Shown: positions 13,801 to 26,700, counted from the stretch's first letter. The stretch is 64,000 nucleotides of DNA from Antitrichia curtipendula (GCA_951230915.1 OX579641.1:13804254-13868253); one strand, 5' to 3'. A program made the numbers and translations. The notes: a model not told the origin generated them from the letters alone.

Positions 13801-16018
13801 TTGAAGATAAACGGGCACTATAGTGTGGCATTGACATTTCTAATTGTATAAATTCATGATCACTAGTTTGCAATTGTAGCATGACTATAGTGCGACTAGT
13901 TGTACTTCAAACTTCCATGATGTTGAAGATTGTGAGCCTATCTTTGAAGGACATGTAGTCAACATTGTTCTCTTTTTTATTTACCAAAGGTTTATCTATT
14001 TTATCGTTAGAAAATGATGTGTAATGATTTCTAAACGAACTCTATTGTATTTGTTTTTTAGTTGTTCATATTTGATGTGCAAGAATTATTGGAGTTATAG
14101 ATGTGTTGGAATCGAGTTGTTCACGACAATATTAAAACACTGAATTAGACATTCTTGCACTTGGCCAAGTGCAATAATTGTATGCACAACTATTCACTAG
14201 AAAAGTGTTTTTTACAATGTAGGGTACCCCCAACTTTTCTATGAACATCTTTCTTCTATTCCATCATGTTGTACTTCACTTGAGTACGCAATTTTTTGAC
14301 TGGGATGCACTTTTTAGTTTTTTAAAGAAGAACAAGTATAGTTCATACACTTTCTTCATCTCAATCAATGTTCTTGCTTTTATATTTCAATCTTCCAACA
14401 CCGTTAACTTCTATTTTATTTATATTATATCATTTATTATGTCCATATCACATGTACATCAATAATTATTGCAATCATAGAAAGATTTATTGAGAAAACC
14501 AAAATGACATTGAAGGTATGTCCACTACCTTCACATTTCTAAATTATGCTTCACACAAAACAAAAAACAAGCACTCCAACATCTACATACACTTTCAAAA
14601 CAAACATGCAATGTCTGCATTCCCACATACCTACACTACCATCATATATACCATTACTTTGCTCGTTATAGCACTCCTCCATCTGGTGACTCTAATATTT
14701 GTACATATGATCGTGTTGGAGCTTCTTCTTCTCCTCCAGCAACTACCTCCGCTTCTTCATATGAATTTGGTTCACTGATTGGAGACATTGGGGGGGGGGG
14801 GGGCATCAACACTCCCTCTGATAAATTTGGTAATAGAAAAGTTTTTTCAAAGATGAAACTAATCCGCTTGTAAACATATTGCCCATCCTCAGCGGTTCGA
14901 ACATATAGTGCATGTTCCCTAATAGGTCATATTTGTAATACTGAGACTTTTTGAAATCTCATTTTTATCCTCAACTCAAGGATAAATTGCTTCATGTCTT
15001 TACTAGTATTTTTTATAAATAGGTAACAACACCAACTTTTAGAATTTCATTATAGAATCACTATTTTAGTATTGTTTATTTTTGGTTTCAATTACTATTT
15101 TTTTAAATGAATTTTCCAATAACTAGCATTCTGTCTCAATGTCTGCAAAAAGTCTCAATTTAACAAATATGGCTTTCATAAAAATATCCATTTTCATCCA
15201 AAAACAAGCTCATAGACTCCAACATGCTAAACGCTAACAATGTAGAAATCGGTTCCATTGATGTTGGTACTCCTTCAATTCCTCCTATATCTACTTCAAA
15301 TTCCTCTTATTCTATGTTCTCCATATCATTAACGATTCTTGAAGCAACATAATCGGGGTCTTCTTTATGTCTACTGACCCTTGATCTCTTCAGACACCAT
15401 CCACAAAATCAGTATTAGAGGAACCCAAACTTTGACCACCACTAGGTAAATCATAAGAGCGTCTCTCTTCACGGCTACTATCAGCATTACTTGCTAACAA
15501 TGCTCCCAAATCAATTGATTTCTCCTTCCCTTTCTTCTATCGTCTTACTTGAAATCTTTCTTCTTCTTCTTCTTCTTCTTCTTTGGCCATTTGTAGGGAT
15601 TAATTCCCTAATTTATAATAAGCCAAGCAAAAGTTACCTTTAGATTCTTTGTTTTGAAATTGTTAAAGTATACCTATTTGGTTATTTTATCTTCCAATTA
15701 TTGAAATTCCGTCTATATATATATATATATATATATTTATTTGTGTTTTATCAAATACCTAATTGCTTAGAAGTACTTAATTTTTAATTTTTATTTGGTG
15801 GTTAGCAAATAATTTTAAAACCTTGCAAGTCTATGCAAATTTTTTTTGCTCCACATGTCTAAATTTTTGGTCCATTATCACTTTGGGTGGTCATCCAAAG
15901 AAATTTCAAATTTTAAAATACGTCTGTTAGGTGGGAAATACCACCCACCCACTATGGGTGTGGACTTTATTAGTTGTCTTCACTACTAGAGATTATGATT
16001 TGGTTTACAACTACGTCA
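10830..16018. other. spacer, no gene seen
   Basis: AT-rich. The 109-codon frame at 13156-13485 has a Cys-rich, low-likelihood translation and overlaps another frame; no motif seen. A 12-G run and microsatellites are the only clear features. Confidence 0.55.
15542..15584. repeat. (CTT)n microsatellite
   Basis: About 13 units of TTC/CTT with few interruptions. A (TA)n run of about 24 bp lies at 15713-15736. Confidence 0.85.
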
Positions 16019-16910
16019 GGGTCATTGCACGAAACACTTGTACTATTTTCCGTCACATGTTGCAAGTGAAAGTGATTTTGTGCCATAAGTTTTTGAAAAA
16101 TGAACCAATGAATACAAAATTCAAGGCGAAGGTTGTACTGGGGATTTTCAACATGCTCAAATTTTTTCAAATTTTTTCAAATTAGTTTAGCATTTAAGAC
16201 TGATTTTTCTTAATTTGTCACACTTTCCATTTTGGGGTTTTTTAGTACTATTGAGAGCCCAGAATAGGGAATTTTGACTAGAGCTTTGGTGAGCCTCTTC
16301 CTATAAGCAACATACACCTTCTGCCGAGAGGGATTCAAAAATCCCTGCTTCCATTGTCTTCTGGTTTGCCCTAAAGTGTGTTTCAATGAACATGCATTTC
16401 CAGAGAGTAGAATTTCATAATTCATAATTTTCTTGAAGATTACCTTTCTCTTCTAAGTTCTCCAAAATGGCCATTTTTTATCTTATTTTTTAAGCCTTTT
16501 TTGTAATTTAAGAAAATATAAATGTCAACAGCCTATTTTCTAGGGGAAATTGAAGTCTCTGCCAAAAAATAGTACTGTAAGGTTCCCCATGGTACTCAAT
16601 AGTACTGGTGGGGCCCACTTTGGATGATAGTCTCTGACGTGGATGGCAGTTGGCGTGAATTTCTTAGTCACTACTACCTGGATTGCATCCAAGCCCCTCC
16701 TCCTCGGACGAACAGACCTCACCATCCATCCCTATCATCCAATCACGGACGTACACATGGTAGCGGCGCAGAAGATCATCAGAAAGATTAACGGCCCAGA
16801 TTTCTTCTTCCACACCGCTATAGTACTCACAGTACTAATAGTACCTATAGTACTGACTGACCAAAAAGGCAAAACGCAACAAATTGTACAAGTGTTTCGT
16901 GCAATGACCC
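16019..16910. mobile_element. non-autonomous TIR element with GTCA flanks
   Basis: GGGTCATTGCACGAAACAC at 16019 and its inverted copy ending GTTTCGTGCAATGACCC at 16910 give near-perfect 25-bp terminal inverted repeats. Both ends are flanked by GTCA (16015-16018, 16911-16914), a possible short target duplication. The interior is less AT-rich near 16.6-16.8 kb and holds clustered AGTACT/TAGTAC motifs. The open frame 16643-17041 crosses the right TIR and is unlikely to be a gene. Confidence 0.75.
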
Positions 16911-17780
16911 GTCAGCAATATGTCTTTCGAGTTTTTTTCCCTCCAAGCTTTGTAAACTACCCAGTGGCTGTATATTGCTACAAATCACCATCTTGGTGTG
17001 ACGATTTGCTTTGGCTGGTTTTTGTGTGGAATGCTCTATGACTCTTGAGCTTCTAGCAAGATTACTTGACTACGGAATGGCAAAGGTCTTGGTGTTTTTT
17101 TAGTGTGTTTGAGGATGTTTCTCACTGATTTGCATTTGCTTTATCATTGATGTGACTTTTGTTCTTCCTTTTCTTTCTTGTTGGAATTTTAGGATCTGTG
17201 ACATAGATAACAATTGGCTACAGCTGAAGACACCTGTTACAACCTCACTAACATTACATTGGATTGTGGTGTGTATTGGGATGGGTACAGGTGAGGCTGA
17301 GCCTTCAGATCTTAGACTCCCAAACTTGTGGATTTCATGGAACAAGATTTTCAAGCACATGGACATCTCTTCTTTGCTTTATTGTGCTTATGGATATTTT
17401 TGTTAGGTTTTTAAACACTTCTTTCTACAAAGGAGTGACACATAAAAAACTATTTTTGATACTACTTGTACAGCCTGAGAAATGAGAAATGTGATTTGAT
17501 TTGGAATGGTTTAGTTTAAAGCCATGATACTTGTTTTGCTACAAGTTAAGTTGTGAAAAGATGAAGCCCTGTTTTGGGGTGTTTCTGTCTTAGTCCTTCT
17601 TCTTCTTTGATGAATGCTCTTTCCTTTGCACTCTACCGCGTGGAACACTTGTATCCAATTGAGAAGGACCACCATTGGTGATTTCTCTCTATAGTCAATA
17701 CTTGTGAAGGTCTATGTTCAACATATATATCTACACTGCTTACCATCACCATCTTCTCCCTATATGTCAATTGCAACGTA

Positions 17781-18770
17781 TTGTATACAAACTACGTCCA
17801 CGATGATGCATCCTACATGATGCTGACTTCATTGCCTATAAAATCAATCTCCAAACTCCCGAGCACTACTGTTGTAATACCCACTGTCACTAGTCTCCAA
17901 TTTTGTGGCAGATACATCTGCACTATCTTTTTCAACTCTGTAGGTGTCCTCTCTAATTTGTCTTCTACTCACAGCATTGTCTCCGCACTTCAAGGTTCAA
18001 CAAATAACACAACTAAGTCATCCACAATCCTAGGAAAGTTTTCAAGAGGCCCACAATCTCTAAGATATTGCATAATAATGGCTACTCGTTGCTTGTCCAC
18101 CACGTCGTTGTCCACCATGACATAGAGATGCACATATGGAGAAGCGGTTAGTGGTTAAAACACCTACATACCCTTCAATAAATGTTAACCCTCTAATAAT
18201 GCCAATCTCAATCGCATTATCTCGTCAAAGTATACACCCAACGGAGACAATAATATGGCATTCCAACGAATAATAGATGACATTTATCTTTGCAACTGTT
18301 GGAATACCTTGCTATATCTTTGTTTGACCATTCTTTATCTTTTCCTTCCAAATTTCCACGCCTACAATAAAATATCCATAAACATAGCTTCCTGAGTTTA
18401 GTGTAATTGTCCTCAAAGAACCTTCCCTACACCTCACGTAAAGTGCATTTTGGCTCTCTTGATAGTTCCAACTGCTAATCCCATTGAGCATTGGATATAT
18501 ATTCTACAACTTGACTATATCCTGCATAAGATTACATCCTTGTCCGCCATTTGCTTGGCCAAACGTACATAGCTTTCCTTTGAGACTTTTGTTAAAGGTT
18601 TTAACCAAGTCTTCTCCATCCTCTTGCGTTTTGGATTAGTATCCATAGTCACATCAAGATTTTGTTCCCTTGCCATCTTCTTCCACTTGTCCTCTAAACT
18701 TCTACTAAAGAACAACTTCCCATCCTCATAATCAATGTGCACTTGCAAAATTGCCTCATAAGATTTCTAT
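17781..18770 (-). pseudogene. decayed minus-strand reading frame, unknown
   Basis: Reading leftwards, MQVHIDYEDGKLFFSRSLED, then ESYVRLAKQMADKDVILCRI, then NGISSWNYQESQNALYVRCR, GSYVYGYFIVGVEIWKEKIK, IPTVAKINVIYYSLECHI and, nearer 17.9 kb, VVDKQRVAIIMQYLRDCGPL with LENFPRIVDDLVVLFVEP form protein-like text over about 1 kb, broken by several stops and frame changes. The plus-strand frame at 17781-18125 is its shadow. The pieces suggest an old transposon protein or host gene remnant; no known motif was recognised. Confidence 0.4.
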
Positions 18771-18998
18771 ATAGTCAAGCATGTCATGTATAGTCAATCA
18801 TTTTCTTTGATAATTCTCCAAGTTTCATCTGCTTCGCTAAGTCATGGCTCCAGAGCAACGAACTAGCAACTATTGTCAATGCCTTTGCTATGCATTCATC
18901 ATTAAATTACATTAAATACATTAAAGTGCTTAAAGCATTTTTAGTAGCATCTTCTAATAGAATAATAAAATAATACAATTGCCTATATTATGTATATT

Positions 18999-19673
18999 TG
19001 TTAACCCATTATGTTGTCCTTTAAAGAAATTATTAATTGGCTTACTTTAGCTCCATAAAGTAATTATTGATATTTTAGAAATCTTAAGATAGTTAGATCA
19101 GAGGATAAAGTATGCTAGACTACATGGAACATAAATATTCACATGGAACATAAATATAAAAATACAAAAGTTATTAATTTGTGAAAATGACAAATTATAT
19201 TGATTCCTGTATTTTGGAGCACTTTCAAGAATTAATTAAAATTAGGAACACACAAAGGAATAGGTATAATAATGCAAAATCTTAAAGTATATACTTCGGA
19301 CTACAAGATTGACAAATTAATAACTTGTGAATTAAGATATTTGTCCTTATTATTAATTTGTCAATCTTGTAGTCCGAAGTATATACTTTAAGATTTTGCA
19401 TTATTATACCTATTCCTTCGTGTGTTCCTAATTTTAATTAATTCTTGAAAGTGCTCCAAAATACAGGAATCAATATAATTTGTCATTTTCACAAATTAAT
19501 AACTTTTGTATTTTAATATTTTTATACATGTGAATATTTATGTTCCATGTAGTCTAGCATATTTTATCCTTTGGTCTAATTATCTTGAGATTTCTAAAAT
19601 ATCAATAATTATTTTGTGGAGCTAAAGTAAGCCAATTAATAATTTCTTTAAAGGACAACATAATGGGTTAACA
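18999..19673. repeat. palindrome of two inverted LTR 5' fragments
   Basis: The first about 330 bp of the LTR (TGTTAACCC...) run forward and are followed at once by a slightly longer fragment in reverse, ending ...GGGTTAACA at 19673. Arms are nearly identical and also match the 3' LTR at 21597. The switch point falls in an ATTAATAA-like microhomology around 19320. No matching target duplication flanks it (ATATT left, TTTAT right). Confidence 0.85.
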
Positions 19674-19728
19674 TTTATCTAGATAGTAGATAGGGACAAT
19701 GGGAATCTCGTTAATCCATTCATGTGCA

Positions 19729-19764
<36 letters not shown>

Positions 19765-19818
19765 AGAGAGTCATAGTTACTCCCACCGTTTACCCGCGCT
19801 TGGTTGAATTTCTTCACT

Positions 19819-19852
<34 letters not shown>

Positions 19853-19944
19853 CGTCAACATCCGCATGGACCATCGCAATGCTTTGTTTTAATTAAACAG
19901 TCGGATTTCCCTTGACCGTACCAGTTCTGAGTCGTTTGTTCACT

Positions 19945-21147
19945 GCCTAGGGAGAGTCAACAAACAAAGTATCAAAAGCTATACTCACAAAATTAGTAAT
20001 GCTAATCAAACAGATTGGGATCAAAAACTATTTTCTGCACTATGGGCATATCGAACAGCGTACAAAGTAACTACCCGCCATACGCCCTTTTTACTAGTAT
20101 ATGGGAACAAGGCATTACTTCCCATCAAATACCTAGAAACTCAACCACAAGGACAACAGAGGATTCTACCAGTATATGCAATGTTGGCACACCGCTTACA
20201 ACAGCTAGAAGAAATGGATTTGCGATGAGTTGAAGCTGAAAATCACATAACAAGAATACAACTAATGAGGAAATTCCGCCATGACAATCCCAACCATCTA
20301 AACCAAATACATAACCAGGAAAGAAAAAGGAACCAACATCCACCTCAGAACACAAACGAAAGGGGAGAGTGCTCCAACTCCCAACCATCAATAGTTACTG
20401 CCAGAGGACAAGAAGTCAATCCAAACATGTGGCAGACATTGCAAAATACCAAACAAGGTCGATCACAACCAATCAATCGTTATAAACAAGGTCAAAATGT
20501 CCTATGGTTAAAGCCCAATATCAAAAGGAAAAAAAAAGTTTGTAAACAAGTGGTTTGGACCTTACGAAATCAAAACTGTTTATTCTAATGGAACAATGGA
20601 CTTATATGAAACAACAGGGTTGTTTGTCTGAGTAAATGTCAATAAATTACGACCATATGCCATGGAGGAAGGAATAACCGAGCAATTTCCAGGAGTTTTT
20701 CTATCTATGGTGGGAAACAATAAAAGGGTAGACCCAACCTTAAAACTACCAAACCAAACAAAGACCAATATAAAATGTTCAGTCAAAAGGAAAACACCAA
20801 AGGAACAACAAGGCTGCACATATTGCAATATTTCCTATAAGGGACAAGTATGTTTTAAAAACATGAATACAGATACAAGAACACAACCAACTACAAAACA
20901 ACTTGAACAAATATTACAACAAATATTTGCAGTAGAAGACATCAATCAGTACCAAGAAGGTCAACAAATATTGTGGTTAAAAGTTATGGAAGATGAAACA
21001 AAAGATCAATGGCTAGGACTTGCCATAATAAAAGCAATTTATCCTAATCAAACAATGAAGTTAATGAAGGCCAACGGAGTAGAAATTTGTATACCGGTAC
21101 AAAGAATTAAACACTATAATCAAAATATACCAAAACCATGTCTTTAG
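19945..21147 (+). pseudogene. Ty3/gypsy pol fragment: integrase C-terminal region with long extension
   Basis: GESTNKVSKAILTKLV (from about 19949) and, after a frameshift near 20000, TDWDQKLFSALWAYRTAYKV and LLVYGNKALLPIKYL match the end of the integrase catalytic region of gypsy elements. The SH3-like C-terminal domain follows (KQGQNVLWLKP near 20487, then WFGPYEI, NKLRPY). Stops interrupt it (TGA at about 20226 and 20629). The same frame then runs on from about 20640 to 21147, roughly 165 further residues, containing a second similar segment, YQEGQQILWLKVMEDE, followed by IKAIYPNQTMKLMKANGVEI and a basic end. Nothing remains of the upstream D,D,E catalytic core. Confidence 0.75.
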
Positions 21148-21582
21148 GTATATTATACACAACCAAGCACACAATTCACAAAGATTTATAATGGTAACAA
21201 AATACATAAGATGAGTATTGAAAATCCATATATCACATTTCCAAGTAAAAATTTTCAAATACTTAAAGAGAAAACCAATATATCACAGAAAACCAAATTA
21301 GCACAAAATTGTGGTCCGTATATTAGTGAAAATTATTTGGTGAAAACTACCAAACATATCCAAAACAAACAAAATGCACAAAGGAGTAAATATAATAAAT
21401 GCCACACACTACAAGAGAAAGGGGTATTTTAAGTATAGTCCTAGAGATAAGATTTTAAGTAATGACCTTTATAGGAGACTTTTAGTAAGAATTTATTCAA
21501 AACACGTGTCTTTTTTTACCACATCATGATCCACGAAATTTCAAATATTTTTCATAAATCATGAGGACATGATTTTTTTTTC

Positions 21583-21596
21583 CGGAGGGGGATAAA
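21583..21596 (+). promoter_or_regulatory. polypurine tract of the LTR element
   Basis: GGAGGGGGATAAA lies immediately before the TGTTAA start of the 3' LTR, the expected site of plus-strand DNA priming. It fixes the LTR border at 21597. Confidence 0.8.
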
Positions 21597-22493
21597 TGTT
21601 AATCCATTATGTTGTCCTTTAAAGAAATTATTAATTGGCTTACTTTAGCTCCACAAAGTAATTATTGATATTTTATAAATCTCAAGATAATTAGATCAGA
21701 GGATAAAGTATGCTAGACTACATGGAACATAAATATTCACATGTATAAAAATATAAAAATACAAAAGTTATTAATTTGTGAAAATGACAAATTATATCGA
21801 TTCCTGTATTTTGGAGCACTTTCAAGAATTAATTAAAATTAGGAAAACACAAAGTAATAGGTATAATAATGCAAAATCTTAAAGTGTATACTTTGGAATA
21901 CAAGATTGACAAATTAATAATGAGGAAAAATATCTTAATTCACAAGTTATTAATTTTACAAAAGACCACTTCAGCACAGACAAGGAAGACCAAAGCGGCA
22001 ATACTACTTACTTAGTACATAGAGTTACTAGGCTAATTATAGGAAATAATTAGTAAGGAAAAGGTAGTTCGGAAAATTATAGAAGGAATAGTCTTAGACC
22101 TGTTATCAAGGTTAAACGGTTAGGGTTATTTTAATAGTCCCCTATCACCAGGGAAAACTATATAAAGAGGCAAGTTTCTCATTTAAAGATAACAAATAAC
22201 AAGACAAAAAGATATAAAAGACTCACAACAAATACAAAGAGCTTAAAGAGAAAACAAGTCAAAAGAAATAAGAGACTCAAGACCAATTGAAGAATTAACG
22301 ATAATAATAAAAGATCTTGTCTCACAAAGTCAAGCAAAGACTTAAAAAGCTTAAAAGAAATAAAAGACCAACATTGACTCCTAGTTCATTACAAATTGGA
22401 AACACATAGAATTAGATTAGTGTAATTCTATTTCATGAAATAAATGACATGAAGAGGAAAAATTGTGTTTCAATATTCTTGGTGTTTCAAACA
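21597..22493 (+). repeat. 3' LTR of the Ty3/gypsy element
   Basis: Starts TGTTAATCC after the polypurine tract. TATATAAAG at 22159-22167 is a plausible transcription start box, giving a U3 of about 590 bp. A TGTT...AACA pairing suggests an end near 22493 (TTTCAAACA), but this is a guess without a second full LTR. Confidence 0.6.
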
Positions 22494-22893
22494 ATCAATG
22501 CATTTTACAACAAAACTTAAAGAAACACCTTTAGTTAAAATTGTATGTTCCACATTTGTATATTGGCACATAATAAATGATGAAGAAAAAAATGAACACA
22601 TTAGAAATATAAATGAATAAGGCTATGAGGTTCATATATAATACATTCTGATAATGACATTTAAAAGGAATTGAAGGTCAAATATATTCAGCACATTGCA
22701 TTAATGTTTTTTGGAACTAATGTAAGGTTTAGAGTTTAGGATTTATGAAATAGGGTTCAAGGTTTAGCATTTAGACCACAAGTTTAAATTTGTAGAAGAA
22801 TAAATTAAAATACCCTTTCATGCATACATTAATGCTACATTGGATGCTTGTAGCATTAAATAGCAGTGTTTGGAGGCAAATATGTGCTTTTTA

Positions 22894-22988
22894 GACAAAA
22901 AATTATGAACAAATTTCAGAGAGGGTTGGAAGGGACATTTTTTGACATTTTCAAACGCCTCCTTTGAAATTTGTCCATAATTTTTAGT
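22894..22988. repeat. short foldback
   Basis: AAAAATTATGAACAAATTTC is mirrored by GAAATTTGTCCATAATTTTT about 50 bp later, forming a near-perfect 20-bp hairpin. It lies between the LTR element and the decayed frame to its right. Confidence 0.6.
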
Positions 22989-23041
22989 TGAAGTGTCAAA
23001 ATCCCAAACAGACTTTGGAGATAAGACTTAGCTGATTAGAT

Positions 23042-23761
23042 AAGAAAGATGTCAAAGAAGCAATTGTAAATTTTAATGCAGAAAATGATGTGCCTGGAAA
23101 TGTAGTAGGGAGTACATCCGTGGACTTGATTATGGCAACAATGCCTAATCCAGAGAGAATAAGGTATTTTGGATCCCGCAAAAATAAAACCACACAAGAA
23201 GCATTAAGAAGAGTAACAGGGGTAAGGACGAGAATTGGAAGAAACAAATTAGTACATGTAGGAGAAGATGCACGTGAAGATTGATTTCCTCCACTCAATC
23301 CCTAGAATGATGATGTAGGCTATTTTGTGGCTCTTACTATGGAGCTAAGGGAAGGAAAAGAAGGAATATCATTTTATGTAAGAAAGGTGTTGGAATTTGG
23401 TCATGGGAAGTGGACCTCGAAGATGAAGGTCATGTGATATGGTACAACTTTGAGACCTAGAGTACATGAGGAGGTAGGTAGTAAAAGAATGAGGTATACA
23501 AATTGCATAGAAGGTACTTGGGAACCATCTTGTGAGAGGTTTGCTTGGATTGAAAAGGAAGCTTCTATATATTCATGGGTGGATGTCCTTCTTAGAAGAA
23601 GAAGTGGCCACGTAGTACCAAACAATACAGTGCATGGTGTGCAAACTAAGGGGACAATAGTCATTCCGCAAGAGGTTAAACCGCATCCTGTGGAGTACAT
23701 GGCAACGCAAATGCAAGACCTAGATGACGAACACTTACAAAATGATTTGGATATATATTAG
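23042..23761 (+). pseudogene. decayed reading frame with a BAH/SH3-like segment
   Basis: A single frame of about 240 codons is interrupted only by TGA at 23282, TAG near 23303 and TGA near 23435. Text includes DLIMATMPNPERIRYFGSRK, IGRNKLVHVGEDARED, then VGYFVALTMELREGKEGISF followed by YVRKVLEFGHGKWTSKMKVM-stop-Y, then VHEEVGSKRMRYTNCIEGTW, YSWVDVLLRRRSGHVVP and HLQNDLDIY-stop. The middle part resembles the xGDFVAL...FWxGKV...V.WY pattern seen in uncharacterised, probably transposon-linked, plant proteins. Both TGA codons are easily read as former TGG, as expected from cytosine deamination on the other strand of a silenced repeat. No terminal repeats were found. The family is not identified. 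Confidence 0.5.
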
Positions 23762-26700
23762 ATTTCTATTTTACAATTTAGTGCACTTACAAACCTTGTA
23801 GTTGTACACATTTAGATGTACTTCAGTGTGAAACTTAGACAAACATGTATTCAAAGTAGTGTAGAGTAAAAAGTGTACAAGATTTTATTGAAGAGTTTAT
23901 AAAGTATAGAATATTATAACAAATATTAATTGGACAATTTTTTATTTAAAGAATGAACAAAAAATTTGATTATCCACCCCCCCTCCTTCAATATTTGAAA
24001 TTGTCTTCTTTAGATGGTGTACAAGCCAAGTGCAACGTTGCACCCTTCAAGTGCAAAAATGTCTAATTCGGACTATAATTATAGTCATTGATACAAAAAA
24101 AATTTAGTTATATTTTGAGCTTAGTTGTGCGACTTGCAATCACTCCTAGTCATTCTACAATCAATGGCACCTAATATTCTTATGTGACAACTATTACAAC
24201 AATGACTCACTTGAGATTGAAGATTCATGTGAAATTAATGATGCAATTGTTCTATAACCATTTGTAGAACTTGAAGCACAACTTTTTATAAGAAAATAAA
24301 AAATCTTGTATTAGCTATTGGCAACACTACCACTATCAAATATTGCACATAGCCACAACAAAATAGATCTTGAGTGTTAGTGCATTGCTGAAAACAACTC
24401 AACTCTCTCTAATAATACCTCTTCTACCCTCCTCTCTAATATATATACACTACATGCTACATCAACAGGGAAGTCTACTTTGAAAAAACTCTAATTAGTA
24501 CGTACTGCAATTTTTGTACCTTAAACAAAATTTGCCAAACATACTTGTTGTCCTTTGTTGAAATTGCATTTCCTTCAATCCCCATTTTTTTTTCCTACAT
24601 ATATAATCAAAATATTCAAAATTAGATACTTGATGCAACCCAAAAAGAAGGTATATTTTTCAAGGTATAATAAATGATTCACAAGTCTCCATTACTAAAT
24701 ATTGTTAGTTTCCTAATAAAAATAGTGTTACTACAATTGTAAAGCAAGCTTTCTACAAGATATAGTAAAGGAAGTGAAAATCACAATCTTCTGATAGAAA
24801 CAACAACATCAAGACTCAAAAACAATCAAATTTAGCAATCAAAACATACAAGGAAAGAAAACCTTACTAAGGTAGGAATACCATAAATTGTATTGATCCA
24901 TACACAATTTCAATGTACTTGATGTTGTCATTTATGCCTTGATAAGTGTAGGTATATTGAAATGGTTTACAATATTCCTACCTTAAAGTTGTGTGATGAG
25001 TGGTGATGGAAACAAGAGACAAATATAAGAACAAGAACATGTAAAAAGGTATTACCCATGTAAGGTGGCTTAAGGTTTCTTAAATTCAAAATTGGAGGAC
25101 CAAAATCCTCACCAACCATTTTTTACAGGTTCAAATGAAAGGAAAAGCAACCATGAGAATGCTAAGGTATGAGCGGTGAGCAACAAGTGACGAGTAATGA
25201 ACGGTGAACTTTTTTCTTAGAAATATTTGTGAATTTTTTATAAATCTCACCATAAGATGCCTATATTAGTGGTTTAGGATAAAAACATATGGTTAAAAAC
25301 GAATAGATCTAAAGAGGATGAATGAGGATGAATGAATTTGGATTATTTTTTGTAGTTGACTTTGTTGGATGAAAGACAAACATTTTTCATTGTATTGGAT
25401 GAAAACCACTTTTCATTTGCAATTGTTTTTATTTACAAAGAGCTTAAACATTTCAGAGACATTGCTCAATTTCTAATGAAATACTCAACTTTGCTCATTG
25501 AGCTTTATCCATATAATTGATGTTGTTGCAAGTTCAATGCAAGGTTAAATGATTGTACTCAAAAGTGCATTGATTTTTAAATTCCTTAAATGATATAAAA
25601 AATCTAAAAATCCTAGCATTGATGGAAAAAATGTAATACAAAGAAATTAAAATCCCAAGAGCATTAAAGAAAAATGTAGATTAAGAAACATAATATCTAT
25701 AAAAATTAAACTGAATGATAAAGATTTGATAATCATCAATGAATGTATTTCATATGGAAAATTATACATAAAGTACTTGTCTATTCAAGAACAAAAAAGA
25801 TTGCGTGTAAACTTTGGCTCTAACGAAATCCTTCTTTCTATATAATGAATGAATACTCACTTCATGTAAAGATGAGTGTCATGTCATACCATAAGTACTA
25901 CCGTAGGCGAACAACAAGTTCATCAAGTCAATAAGAAATAATTAATTCCTTTCAAAAAATTTAAGCTCATATTTTGAATATGCCTTGAAATCCTTTGTTT
26001 TGTTTGCCTTTATAAAGAAACTTATAATATTGATGTTGATTTTTAGAAATAGCTTCTGACAAACCTATTAGTCACCTAAAGCACAAAAAATACCTATGTA
26101 CAAGGTATTTTTTTAATTTCAAAGAGATCACCTAAAATATGTATCATTTTAATTGGACAAATTAATATCTTTACATCATACACACTGAACAAGTGAACAT
26201 GCATATGAAAGATTGTTGAGCACCGCAATAACAAGGCTCATTTTAAAACGTGATGCTATCTTTTTTGAATTTTGTTTTGCTCAAAAGAGTTAAAAAATAA
26301 TTTGAGAGAATATTTGGAATATATTCTACCTTTCTCAATTGATAAAACCATGAAATCTCTGGAATCTCCAATAGGGAAACAAAATCTTGGGATGGTATTC
26401 CTCTTTTTGGATGAAAGTACACACTATTAATGAAGACAAATTTCCCTCCACATTTTCACATGAATGAATTTGGTGGTATTTGATTAGAAAAAATGTTGAC
26501 CAAATACTTTTCAGTACAAAGCCAATGAATGATCATGATAGTACATAAATAACAATGTATCATGATTCATAGAGTAAACCACAATTGAAGAGTTATAAGG
26601 CAAAATACGGGTTGTATAGAGGGAACCCAAGGGCCCTTCGAGGGTTAAAGACTCTAGGTGGTGCTGCAGTGCTGCCTTCAAGGACTTGATGTGTAAGTAA

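Larger units (their letters stand above)
18999..22493 (+). mobile_element. degenerate Ty3/gypsy LTR retrotransposon
   Basis: Order seen: a palindrome of LTR fragments (18999-19673), a truncated pol region holding the integrase C-terminal part (about 19945-21147), a polypurine tract (21583-21596) and a 3' LTR (from 21597). Integrase following directly on the LTR side is the Ty3/gypsy order. Gag, protease, reverse transcriptase, RNase H and the integrase catalytic core are absent, and pol carries a frameshift and stops, so the copy is dead. The right end is uncertain because no intact 5' LTR is present for comparison. Confidence 0.75.

Noticed and set aside
16643..17041. 132-codon plus-strand frame as a gene
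   Set aside because: It runs through the right terminal inverted repeat of the 16019-16910 element and carries repeated TAGTAC motifs; no protein features seen.
18140..18175. GGTTAGTGGTTAAAAC as a tRNA/SINE A-box
   Set aside because: No B-box or cloverleaf follows, and the stretch lies within the decayed minus-strand frame.
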